DNA of 28,208 nucleotides from Pleurotus ostreatus/Saccharomyces cerevisiae fusant. Its lineage: Eukaryota > Opisthokonta. Numbering within the stretch: the first letter of the stretch is position 1; every line of letters starts with the position of its first letter. Under the pieces are notes generated by a model. That model saw only the letters and a list, made by a program, of their open reading frames with translations, was not told the DNA's origin and ran no database searches. The stretch is taken from the NCBI GenBank assembly GCA_024196135.1, contig JAMQCK010000327.1, positions 1 through 28,208 on the forward strand, given 5' to 3'. Below are positions 8,428 through 16,490 of this stretch, piece after piece. The translations under genes were made by a program, and so were the position numbers.

Positions 8428-10812
8428 ATGGTCCTCAGCTTGAGGAAACGACCGCACATGTACTTGGGCGAGGATTCAGAGAACGAAGGCTCCTCCAAAG
8501 ACATCCAGGACCCGCCTAGTACGCGATCACGCCGCGTCAAGCGCCGGAGTGCATCTCCCGATACGCTACCTGCTCGAGCCTTCGGTGCGTCGTCAGACTC
8601 CTCAGCTAGGCGCTGCGCTCATCCCCCATTTTGCCCAGCCTATGATGAGCGCAAGTTCAAGCCCAAACCACCTTGGTACCACGTCGAAGAGCTCACCTTT
8701 CACACGGCTGAAACCCGCCCTAACCATACCGCCGCCTCCATTGTCGAGTTTATCAAGACTAACGCCGTCTCCATCGAGTATCACAAAACCAAGGGCCGGA
8801 CCGCTACCTTCCACAAGAAGTATCTAACTCTGCGTCTACCAGACGGGCGAAGCGCCATCGTGTCGGCGGACTACTATCGCCTCCCTACCCTCTTCCTCTC
8901 ACACTTCCTGTGGGCGTACGTCTGGCGCGTCATTACGCGTGGTGAAACCTTTGGAAAGGAGATGTTCAATCTTCTGCACCTCGCGCGACTGCTGCGAGCC
9001 TTGGTCGAAGGCGCGATCCGTGCAGCTCCTCAACATAATTTAGCCGACGGAGAGGATATCTGCACCTGGCGCTTCCTCGCGTTCGACCGAGCGCTCATCC
9101 GCATGTCTTACGATGACTTCTTGCTACCCATCGATGGATATGGGGACCGGTACAATGACGAATTTTGGAAGCGGCACCAGGATACGAAGTATAGACCCAG
9201 GCAGGAAATTGAGCACCGTGAGTCTGGCCATCCCTGTCACTATATCATGGGAATGACCTTGTATGAAGGCAATTGGAACAAGATCGTGACCTCTCAGAAC
9301 GAATGGGTCGCTTCTCTTGTAGGTGAAGAGCTGCGGTCCTTCGACGCAGCCGCCTTCGCGGAGTGCTTGCACATTCGAGATGGCGTGCCAATATGGGAAC
9401 CAATCAGCGAAGCAGGCCGGACAGCGACGGAACGTCTACACGCCAAGTATCCTGACGTCCGCTCCGGCATTGCTGAACCGATGGAACAAGCGACAACGAT
9501 GGCTACAGCCGTCTCCCATCCAGAGCCAGCTCCGTCATCCTGCGTGGCCACACAGCGCTTCGACGACGCCGCAAATATCGCTCCTGAGCAGCGCCGTCGC
9601 CGTGTTCCTCTGCCTATCCGGCGCAAACAAACTTCTGTGCTTTCGGCGTGCGGCGCAGGTCCTCTGCCACCGACAACCGACACGCCTCCCGCCCAGGCGT
9701 CACAAGCACCGTTACCCTCTATATCTAGCTCTTCGACGCGACCGATCCAACCTTGCATGCCTCAGCAAGGTCCTCTGAGGGTGTCGCTACCAGTGGCTCC
9801 GTCAGGAGCGGCAGTCGAGAGGTCGTCGAGGCCGACTCCTCCGGCTTCGACTCCTCGTGCACCAGCGAACATATCGCACGCCACTTCCCTGTCTACATCT
9901 ACCCCATCTCTAGCAGCGACGCCGCCTCGGTCCTCCTCGCCTCGCCCCTCTGTCTCACAATCTATGAAGGCAAATGACACTCAGCGATTATCTGACCTCG
10001 AGAAGGAGGTCGCTACACTCCAAGTCGCTGTCATCGCCCATGCCGAATATCGTGCATTCGCTGACAAGACCGCTGACGCAGCGCGACTGAGGGAGCTACG
10101 CATGGAGGAAGAAATCGCCCAACTCCGTCGCGAGGCGGCAGAGCGCGACACGCTGCAGGCTAGCCACGCGCAGGACAATGCGAGGCATCAGGAGCGGGAG
10201 GCCGAGTTTGCGAAGTGTGAAGCTCAGTCCGCGGAGCGCGAGGCACTGTTCAAGGAGCGAGAAGCCGATTTCGCCAAGCGGGAGGCAGAGTTCAAGGAGC
10301 GGGAGGCTCACTTTAAGGAGCGAAAGGCCCAGTTCAAGGAGCGCGAAACGCACTTCAATGCGCGTGAAGCTCACTTCGATGCGCGCGAAGCGCACTACAC
10401 GCAGCGCGAAGCCCAATCCATCCAAGGCGAGGCCAACTGCTCAAAGAAGTGGCAAGAACGCGAGGCGAAATGGGAGGCGCGCGAAGGGGACTGGCAGGAG
10501 CGCGAGAAACGGTGGGATGCCGAGCGCGGGGAACTCAAGAGGGAGCTGGCTGAGCTCAAGAGGGAGCCGGCGGAGCTTAAGAGGGAGCGCGCGGATCTCA
10601 AAAGGGAGCTGGCTGAGCTCAAGAGAGAGCCGGCGGAGCTCAAGAAGGAGCTAGCGGAGAAAGCGAAGGCGCTCGCGCGCGTCGACAAGCAGCTGGCGGA
10701 GCAGAAGATCGCGAACGCGACGCTGCGAGGTGAGGTCGGGGCGTTGCAGACGCGGATGAGCAATGCGGCGAGGTCGTTGGGGGTGGACTTGGACAGACCG
10801 ACGAACGGTTGA
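8428..10812 (+). CDS. Unrecognised nuclear-type coiled-coil protein, tandem paralogue B
   Basis: Best model has three exons, 8428-8584, 8639-9217 and 9269-10812; 759 residues. The two introns (54 and 51 nt) are multiples of three without stops, so the locus also reads as one 794-codon frame. I call them introns because both sit at the same protein position and phase (1) as in paralogue A, have GT-AG ends, and improve the alignment. The shared core includes PPWYH, ASIVEFIKTNAVSI, YRLPTLFLSHFLWAYVWRVI, NLLHLARLLRAL, LAFDRALIRMSYDDFLLP, DGYGDRYNDEFW, a SFDAAAFAECL segment and PIWEP. A Pro/Ser linker follows. From about residue 484 to the end runs a long coiled coil with seven-residue units such as FKEREAH and ELKREPA. 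A basic RSRRVKRR sits at 33-40. No known domain recognised. Confidence 0.82.
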   Translation: MVLSLRKRPHMYLGEDSENEGSSKDIQDPPSTRSRRVKRRSASPDTLPARAFGASSDSSARRCAHPPFCPAYDERKFKPKPPWYHVEELTFHTAETRPNHTAASIVEFIKTNAVSIEYHKTKGRTATFHKKYLTLRLPDGRSAIVSADYYRLPTLFLSHFLWAYVWRVITRGETFGKEMFNLLHLARLLRALVEGAIRAAPQHNLADGEDICTWRFLAFDRALIRMSYDDFLLPIDGYGDRYNDEFWKRHQDTKYRPRQEIEHRESGHPCHYIMGMTLYEGNWNKIVTSQNEWVASLVGEELRSFDAAAFAECLHIRDGVPIWEPISEAGRTATERLHAKYPDVRSGIAEPMEQATTMATAVSHPEPAPSSCVATQRFDDAANIAPEQRRRRVPLPIRRKQTSVLSACGAGPLPPTTDTPPAQASQAPLPSISSSSTRPIQPCMPQQGPLRVSLPVAPSGAAVERSSRPTPPASTPRAPANISHATSLSTSTPSLAATPPRSSSPRPSVSQSMKANDTQRLSDLEKEVATLQVAVIAHAEYRAFADKTADAARLRELRMEEEIAQLRREAAERDTLQASHAQDNARHQEREAEFAKCEAQSAEREALFKEREADFAKREAEFKEREAHFKERKAQFKERETHFNAREAHFDAREAHYTQREAQSIQGEANCSKKWQEREAKWEAREGDWQEREKRWDAERGELKRELAELKREPAELKRERADLKRELAELKREPAELKKELAEKAKALARVDKQLAEQKIANATLRGEVGALQTRMSNAARSLGVDLDRPTNG
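10195..10665 (+). repeat. Heptad-repeat coding region in paralogue B
   Basis: Two blocks of 21-nt periodicity. About 10195-10440 (residues 555-636) encodes near-copies of F-x-x-R-E-A-x, such as FAKREAE, FKEREAH, FNAREAH and FDAREAH. About 10530-10665 encodes ELKRELA, ELKREPA and DLKRELA. The seven-residue period matches a coiled coil, though proline in the ELKREPA units would weaken it locally. Confidence 0.85.
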
Positions 10813-10997
10813 GATCGGAAGGCGAGCGCTTCTGCATGGGACACGACCGCTACACGTACTTACGCTGTTTGCCTTTGAATTCCATTATTTTCGTATGGAT
10901 TCCGTTATTGTAGTCGATAACATCTGCACGAATCTTGTACACGTACATAGACAAAGAACAATATTTTGTACAACAAGACAGAATTTCACCACACCGC

Positions 10998-12353
10998 CTA
11001 CACCATGATCGGGGCCACCCTAGGCACCTTCATCCCCGCGCTCTGCAGGCGCGCGAACCAGCTGGCTTCTGTGATAGTCGCGCCGAAGAACTCGCGCTGC
11101 ATCCAGGCGGCGGCGGAACCTGCAGGGTAATTGTTAGCACATTGATCGAACGCGACGAGCAACTGTCCACGGGTGCATGTAGAGCCGACACGGTCGACGC
11201 AGCGCTCGTGACGATTCGGCGCGTACGTAGCAAAGAGTGCATAGCAGAAAGTGTATATATGCAAACAGAGCCCATGCGCTGGAGTTGCACTCACCCTTGA
11301 CCGGTCCCAAAGGCCCAAAGCCTACGATCTCGAGTAGGCGGGAGAGAAGCCATTTCTCCGGAACGATGATGGCGACCACGATGAAGACGGCGACATCGAA
11401 GAGGACGGGGTGTTGTTCTTGGAGGTCGCCTGGGTGTGGGAGGGAAAGTAGTTAGTAATAATCCCTTCATGCAATCGCCCCTAGCATACAATCACCACTT
11501 ACCAACGAAGACGACAATATCGACGACCGCGTCGCCTATATGCGCTAGGATCTCCCTCGTCTGCGCCTCATCTGCGCCCAGGTCGACCAGAACGCCAACG
11601 ATCGCCTCTGTCGCGTTTGCGACCATCGCTTTCACGGCGTCTAATCGAGCTTCATGGGTCGGCGCGTCTGCCAAAGGTGTCGCGAGTTCCGCCATTGCTG
11701 TCTCGAACACTGATTGCAAGGCAAGACCGACGGCTTGCGAGGCTGCTTCTAGCACGTTTGGCGTCGCAAGTTCGTCGTCAAAAGCCTCATCTCCATCCGC
11801 CTTGAAGTCTTCGTCCTTGTTCATCATCAACCGCAGCTGTGCCGCGTCGTCCACTGTCGCCTGCACGGCACCGACGAGGCGCTCAATCGTTTCGCGCGAG
11901 TCGGCGAACTTGGCTTCGATGTCCTTGACGGCGGCGTTCGCCGCATCTTCGACTGTATGCGCGAAGTTGTCGAACTCCTTGCCGACTGCGTCGGTTGCGG
12001 GCTTGACAGTGTGGCCGAAGTCGTGCCAGAAGGTGGTTGCGCTGTCTGGAGGACGCAGTCACGGTCTGTACTTCGAACGATAGCGTGTAGGAGTACACAC
12101 CTTCGACACCGTCTACCGATTGTGAAAAGAGGGTTGCAAGGCAAAATCGAATCCATGAGCTACGACGTGCGATGAAGAGAACGCCAAACTCACGCCACCA
12201 GTGCACGATGGAGGGGATGATCTGGTCGAACTCGATGTGGAGATCGACGTCGATGCGCGGGAGGACCGTCGTCGGCCGTGCGGTACAGCTTGTAAGGAGG
12301 ACGAGCACGAGGAGCAGAGGGAAGAGCAGGCTCAGGCAAGATGGTGCCTTCAT
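10998..12353 (-). CDS. ISG12/Ifi-6-16-like protein with N-terminal signal sequence
   Basis: Four exons: 12353-12194, 12045-11503, 11429-11295, 11119-10998; 319 residues; all junctions phase 1. Residues 1 to about 24 (MKAPSCLSLLFPLLLVLVLL, then TSCTA) form a clear signal peptide or signal anchor. A long acidic, Ala-rich helical middle follows (about 55-230). Next is a hydrophobic segment (VLFDVAVFIVVAIIVPEKW, about 243-261), then LLEIVGFGPLGPVKGSAAAW and FARLQSAGM, which match the C-terminal hallmark of fungal interferon-alpha-inducible-6/27-like proteins. Known: animal relatives are small membrane proteins linked to mitochondria and innate responses; fungal roles are unknown. The fungal architecture with a signal sequence and long helical domain suggests a secretory-pathway or surface protein. 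Intron 1 (148 nt) and intron 3 (175 nt) are long for this window, so a missed small exon is possible. Confidence 0.78.
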
Positions 12354-12774
12354 GGTCGTTGCCTTCGTGGTCGTTCGTTAGAGGATTCAACTGCTTCTCG
12401 TCGTGATCGTCGCCGTCGAGAACAGAAAACGCGGCAATCTCTAAGCCGCGCCTTACCAGCGCACTGAGCCCGCGGCTAGTGTCGTAAACTAGTATACTAG
12501 GGTCACGCGTAGAAGCTTGTTCGGTGCCCATGGAATCCACGAGAGCGGGACCTCGCAAGCCTGTGGCTTGGGGCATGGTCAACGAGCTATTGACTGCGTA
12601 TGGAGGGAGCGAAAGTGTTTGCATTGTCAAGTCGACCCTGAGGATGGGAGGCGTGCACAAGTCGAAGAGGCGGTTGATGGCAGCGAGCAGGAGGGTCGCA
12701 CCGGCCCGGTCCTCCCTCCTGCGCTTGTCACCCGCGCTCATCACCCGCTCGCCGTCCCCACCTACACAGGCGCG
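12354..12774. promoter_or_regulatory. Divergent promoter region between the ISG12-like gene and AP-2 sigma
   Basis: A 421-bp gap between two divergent start codons. It contains a perfect 12-base palindrome, ctagtatactag, at 12489-12500. A frame on the minus strand stays open across it but has no recognisable content. No strong TATA box was seen in either direction. Promoter function is inferred from gene orientation. Confidence 0.5.
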
Positions 12775-14003
12775 ATGATCAGGTTCATCCTTGTGCAGAA
12801 CCGCCAGGGGAAGACGCGTCTGTCGAAGTGGTACGTCCCATATGACGACGACGAGAAGGTGCGCGGCGCGACATCCTGCTTCCCTCCTTCCCCTCGCCTC
12901 GATGGGTAGCTCCGACCCCCGCGTGCTTCGGCCCAGCTTCCCCCTCTTCTGCAAGTCGAGTACGTAGGAGTAATCTGCCTGCAGGTCCGCCTGAGGGGAG
13001 AGGTGCACCGTCTGGTAGCTCCTAGAGATCAGCGCCACCAGTCAAACTTTGTCGAGGTACGTCCCCGTACGCCCATTCTCCAGTCAGTCGCTGACAGTTC
13101 CTTTCTATCCTTCTCCTTGAACACTCCCTTTCAATGAATTTTGTGCTGTCCCCCTCACTCGCTCGCCACCACGACCTCCTCAACTCGTCAACCCAACCTC
13201 CGCCGCGCCCGCCCCTCACCAATGGCTTCCCCAACTCTCCACATTGCACCTCGCCACTACAACTCCTCCCTCCCTCGCCCTCAGTTCCGCGCATACAAGC
13301 TTGTCTACCGGCGTTACGCAGGCCTTTTCTTCTGCGTCTGCGTCGACGCGAACGACAACGAGCTCGCCTATCTCGAGGCCGTGCACCTGTTTGTTGAGGT
13401 TCTTGGTGAGTATCATCCTCTGCAACTATATCAAAAATTCCCGTGAGCGTTGCACCGCGTCCACCGCAAGCTTCGTTCCGCGCAAATTGCGTGTCTACGT
13501 ACCAGCGGACGAAACCCAATATACTTCAAGCTCGCCGGCCCGTTGCTGGGCAGCTAAGCCTCCACTTACGGTTGCAATCGCTCAACCACATCTCCCTCGA
13601 ATTCCACATCCTCCTTCCTTGACCGTACCTCTTTCCCCCGTCTGTGAACTTCATCGACAATGCGACGGCACAGTTTCCCACGCTCGCTGCCCTTGACTAA
13701 CGTTTTCCCTCCTTTGGCCGACGCTGTCGCTGCTTGACTGACACGACTTTCCCCAGATTCCTTCTTCGACAACGTCTGTGAACTCGACCTCGTCTTCAAC
13801 TTCTACAAGGTGAGTCGGAGGATGCTGGTCTCGATCGTGTTGTTTTTTTACTGTCCTTGGATAGCCATCCACCAATGAACCCATGCTGACCTTTGCGTCA
13901 GGTTTACGCCATCCTGGACGAGATCTTCCTCGCCGGCGAGATCGAAGAGACCAGTCGCGATGTCGTGTTGAGCAGATTGGAGGAGCTCGAGCGGTTGGAG
14001 TAG
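12775..14003 (+). CDS. aps2: AP-2 clathrin adaptor complex sigma subunit
   Basis: Five exons: 12775-12858, 12985-13056, 13285-13405, 13757-13809, 13902-14003; 143 residues, the normal size of the family. The protein starts [20 protein letters not shown] and carries [54 protein letters not shown] and [14 protein letters not shown], which match AP-2 sigma from end to end. Known role: small core subunit of the heterotetrameric AP-2 adaptor at the plasma membrane, helping bind dileucine cargo signals in clathrin-mediated endocytosis. Introns 2 (228 nt) and 3 (351 nt) are several times longer than the local norm. An in-frame ATG at 13222 inside intron 2 reads into exon 3. Confidence 0.95.
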
Positions 14004-14322
14004 GGCCATCTCCGTGACTGGGCTGTGTTGGGAAGAGGCTAGCGTCGAGGAGTGTCTAGTTGGCGATACTACAGGTGCGACGCAGAGACCCTGCTGTATC
14101 TTCGTCCGCTGATTCCGTAACAGAACGGACTAATATCAGGATCATGTACAATACAGATATACTCTACCGACTCGCGTTCACGAATGATTTGAATGGCGTG
14201 AACAATGCTTCGTGCCGTCACAAACAATGCGAAGAAAATTGGTTTATATGCGACACACTGCTACGGTGTCGTCTTCGACGTTACACCTTCCGTTCATTCG
14301 ACTTCTTTCGTGCACCCAACGC
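14004..14322. other. Convergent 3' intergenic region
   Basis: A 319-bp gap between the stops of AP-2 sigma (+) and the CsbD-like gene (-), presumably their two 3' UTRs. AT-richer than the flanking genes. No gene or RNA recognised. Confidence 0.5.
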
Positions 14323-14924
14323 TTAGCTAGTCGGGTCATTCACGGCCTTCTGCGTTTCGCCCGCCTTCTTCTGCACCTTGCCTGTTCTCTCCGTCAGCCA
14401 GTCATTAGCTGCGCGGGCGACAGAGACTCGCCTTCTGCCTGCTGGGTGTTGTCGCCGGTCAGGGCACCGCCGATGTTCTTGACGTAGCTGCAAGGGTTCG
14501 TCGGTCTCAAGCAAGCTCCAGGTGTATGCGCTGAACGTACCCAGTGACCTGATCCTGCAGACCTTCCGCGTACCCCTTTGCCTGCGCTGCCTTGTACTCG
14601 GCCTCGCCGCTGTGGGAGATGTCGGGTTAAGCATCGGCGATGAGGTAAGGGTCGGCGCATCGCCGAGAGACACTCACGCTGCGTGTTCTTCAGCGCCAGA
14701 GCGTTGCCACTCAGTCGCGCCGGTCATATTGCCGATCTATGCAAGCGTTAGCCTCGATCAATCGGCCAACAGCACGAAGATGACGAGCGAGCGGGGTATA
14801 TGCGCACACGGACACCGATGCGCTGAGGAAGGAGGGTGCAAAGACGACTTACCGCCTCGACGATGTTGCCCTTCGTGCTGTGGTACTGGCCGTTCGACTT
14901 GGTGGGCTCGTTGCTGGACGACAT
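14323..14924 (-). CDS. CsbD-like stress protein
   Basis: Five exons: 14924-14853, 14736-14678, 14609-14541, 14487-14432, 14381-14323; 104 residues. The hydrophilic protein has the layout of fungal CsbD-like proteins: KSNGQYHSTKGNIVEAIGNM, then TEWQRSGAEEHAAGEAEYKA, AQAKGYAEGLQDQVTG, then the GGALTGDNTQQAEGKVQKKA repeat-like end. Known: CsbD-type proteins are small, probably disordered, often induced by stress; molecular role unclear. Introns 1-3 are GT-AG. Intron 4 (14431-14382, 50 nt) begins GCGAGT and ends CAG, a GC-AG intron with a CTGAC branch site. It is needed to reach the conserved C-terminus. Upstream are a TATA box and a CRE, consistent with inducible expression. Confidence 0.87.
14382..14431 (-). 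other. GC-AG intron in the CsbD-like gene
   Basis: On the minus strand the exon ends GCAGAAG and the intron starts GCGAGT, has GGCTGACGG about 12 nt before the end, and closes AACAG. Removing these 50 nt joins QQAEG directly to KVQKKAG in frame. Reading through would hit a stop soon after, and no GT donor gives the conserved sequence. Confidence 0.75.
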
Positions 14925-15005
14925 GGTGGTTATGGGTGGTCGAACGAGGTTGAAGATGGGGGCAAGAGATAAGAAGACTGGTCGTCTGGTCTTGCGTACG
15001 TCCCG

Positions 15006-15014
15006 CCTTTTATA
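15006..15014 (-). promoter_or_regulatory. TATA box of the CsbD-like gene
   Basis: TATAAAAGG on the minus strand, about 85-90 bp upstream of the start codon at 14924. This implies a 5' UTR of roughly 50-60 nt. Confidence 0.65.
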
Positions 15015-15124
15015 CTGACCGATGACGCGTTGACAACAGCTTCGGGATCCGCAGGCACGGGCACTACCTGAAGGCTATCCGACGCGTCCTGCTTCTCGCG
15101 GGGAACAATGGGCGCGTCTGGGCA

Positions 15125-15132
15125 TGACGTCA
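15125..15132. promoter_or_regulatory. Perfect CRE / ATF-type bZIP site (TGACGTCA)
   Basis: An eight-base palindrome 111 bp from the start codon on the plus side and 111 bp from the TATA box on the minus side. This sequence is the classical site of CREB/ATF bZIP factors such as fungal Atf1. Occupancy is inferred. Confidence 0.55.
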
Positions 15133-15242
15133 CGCGTCAAAACTTCAACCGCAATTCATCCTAATCTGGACTTCCCAATATTGCGTCATACGAGTCGAGG
15201 AGGTCGACATCAATCGATGTTGGTCTCTTGACTTTGACCACC

Positions 15243-16388
15243 ATGGTGGAATTGCCTTCGCCTTTCGCGGATATACCTCGCCTCCCGCTACTCTTTCCGC
15301 ATCCGCCTGCCATCGAACCTCTCCCTCGTCTATCAGCCCACGTAGCGCAAGTAGCTGTGGATCCAGCACAGCCGACACCAACATTCTGGATAGCTAATGA
15401 GAGCTACAATTCCTCGTTGTCTGGCGGCGGAGGTAACAAGCTTCGGAAGCTGGAGTACGTGCTCGCGGATGCGCGCAACGCTGGGGCGAAGACCATCGTA
15501 ACTACTGGCGGCGTGCAAAGCAATCATATGCGCCAGACCGCGGCCGCGGCGGCTCGCTATGGTTTCCAATGTGTCCTACTACAGAAGGACCTGGTCCCGA
15601 AGATGGAGTACAATTATCTATCCTTGCAGGAGGTCCAGGACGAGACTAGTAATCCGAGCCGGATCTCGCAAGCAGACGCCGACTTTGCATATCACCAGCT
15701 TGGCAACGTTCAACTGGATCAATTGCTAGGTGCAAAGGTCCTGCAATCAACGACACCGGACGTTGCGCTCGCATGGCTACGAGATAATGACTGCGAGCCG
15801 TACTTCATTCCAGCTGGCGCTTCGACGCACCCGCTCGGCGGCCTTGGCTTCGCACGCTGGGCATTCGAGCTCGCGGAGCAGGAAGCGGCGCTGGAAGTAC
15901 ACTTTGACACGATCTTCGTCGCCACCGCGAGCGGGAGTACGGCTGGTGGCATGCTTGCTGGCCTGCGACTGGTGGCGAAGTTGCGGAAGGAGCGGTCACC
16001 GGGGGTGAAGGTACCGCGAAGGAAATTGGTATCGGTCTTCGCTGAGCCTGACGAGAAGGGCGAGCTGCAGCGCCTGGTGACGGACATCGCGCGCGATACC
16101 GGGTCGCTCATTGGTCTGACCGGGGACGGTCCATATCCTGACGTCGAGCTTGTCATCGAGGAGCGCTTCCATGCTGGGGCGTATGGTCGGATGGATGTCC
16201 AAACTCGAGATGCGATCAAGCTGCTTGCTACACTGGAAGGGATTGTCACGGACCCTGTGTATACGGGGAAGGCACTTGCTGGAATGCTCGGACGTGCGAA
16301 ATCCGGAGAGCTAGCGGGCTTGAAGAACGTACTCTTCGTACATACCGGTGGACAAACGTCCTGTAGTGCTTATCCTTCTCTCCGGTGA
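15243..16388 (+). CDS. PLP-dependent D-cysteine desulfhydrase / ACC deaminase family enzyme
   Basis: One uninterrupted frame of 381 residues. The ATG at 15243 is chosen for its ACCACCATGG context. Family marks: GGGGNKLRKLEYV with Lys66 as the expected PLP lysine, TTGGVQSNHMRQTA with Ser93, ATASGSTAGG for phosphate binding, DPVYTGKALAGM, and a C-terminal HTGGQTS. Members either open the ring of 1-aminocyclopropane-1-carboxylate or release H2S, pyruvate and ammonia from D-cysteine. At the two residues known to separate them (Glu295 and Leu322 in bacterial ACC deaminase), this protein has Thr341 and Thr368, with the same 27-residue spacing. That favours D-cysteine desulfhydrase. No targeting sequence is evident. 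Intronless, unlike most neighbours; convergent with the F-box gene. Confidence 0.88.
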   Translation: MVELPSPFADIPRLPLLFPHPPAIEPLPRLSAHVAQVAVDPAQPTPTFWIANESYNSSLSGGGGNKLRKLEYVLADARNAGAKTIVTTGGVQSNHMRQTAAAAARYGFQCVLLQKDLVPKMEYNYLSLQEVQDETSNPSRISQADADFAYHQLGNVQLDQLLGAKVLQSTTPDVALAWLRDNDCEPYFIPAGASTHPLGGLGFARWAFELAEQEAALEVHFDTIFVATASGSTAGGMLAGLRLVAKLRKERSPGVKVPRRKLVSVFAEPDEKGELQRLVTDIARDTGSLIGLTGDGPYPDVELVIEERFHAGAYGRMDVQTRDAIKLLATLEGIVTDPVYTGKALAGMLGRAKSGELAGLKNVLFVHTGGQTSCSAYPSLR

Positions 16389-16490
16389 TTGGGCTCCAAT
16401 AAATAATGTGTACGATCTTGCCTAATAAATATTGCCTGCGTGTTCTTTGTTCGTCATTGAGTACATGCCTTCGAAGCTACCACGCAATAA

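Larger units (their letters stand above)
14925..15242. promoter_or_regulatory. Divergent promoter between the CsbD-like gene and the D-cysteine desulfhydrase-like gene
   Basis: A 318-bp region separating two start codons on opposite strands. It contains a minus-strand TATA box and a perfect CRE roughly mid-way, plus other TGACG half-sites. The plus-strand start has an ideal context, ACCACCATGG. Confidence 0.6.

Noticed and set aside
8428..10812. Single-exon reading of paralogue B
   Set aside because: Two stop-free, multiple-of-three segments have GT-AG ends at the same positions and phase as introns in paralogue A, and removing them improves the alignment.
12190..13038. 282-codon minus-strand frame
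   Set aside because: Overlaps AP-2 sigma exons 1 and 2 in antisense and the signal-peptide exon of the ISG12-like gene in another frame. No recognisable content.
14409..14431. 23-nt intron candidate in the CsbD-like gene
   Set aside because: Too short to splice. Using the next acceptor gives a 50-nt intron with a proper branch site and the conserved C-terminus.
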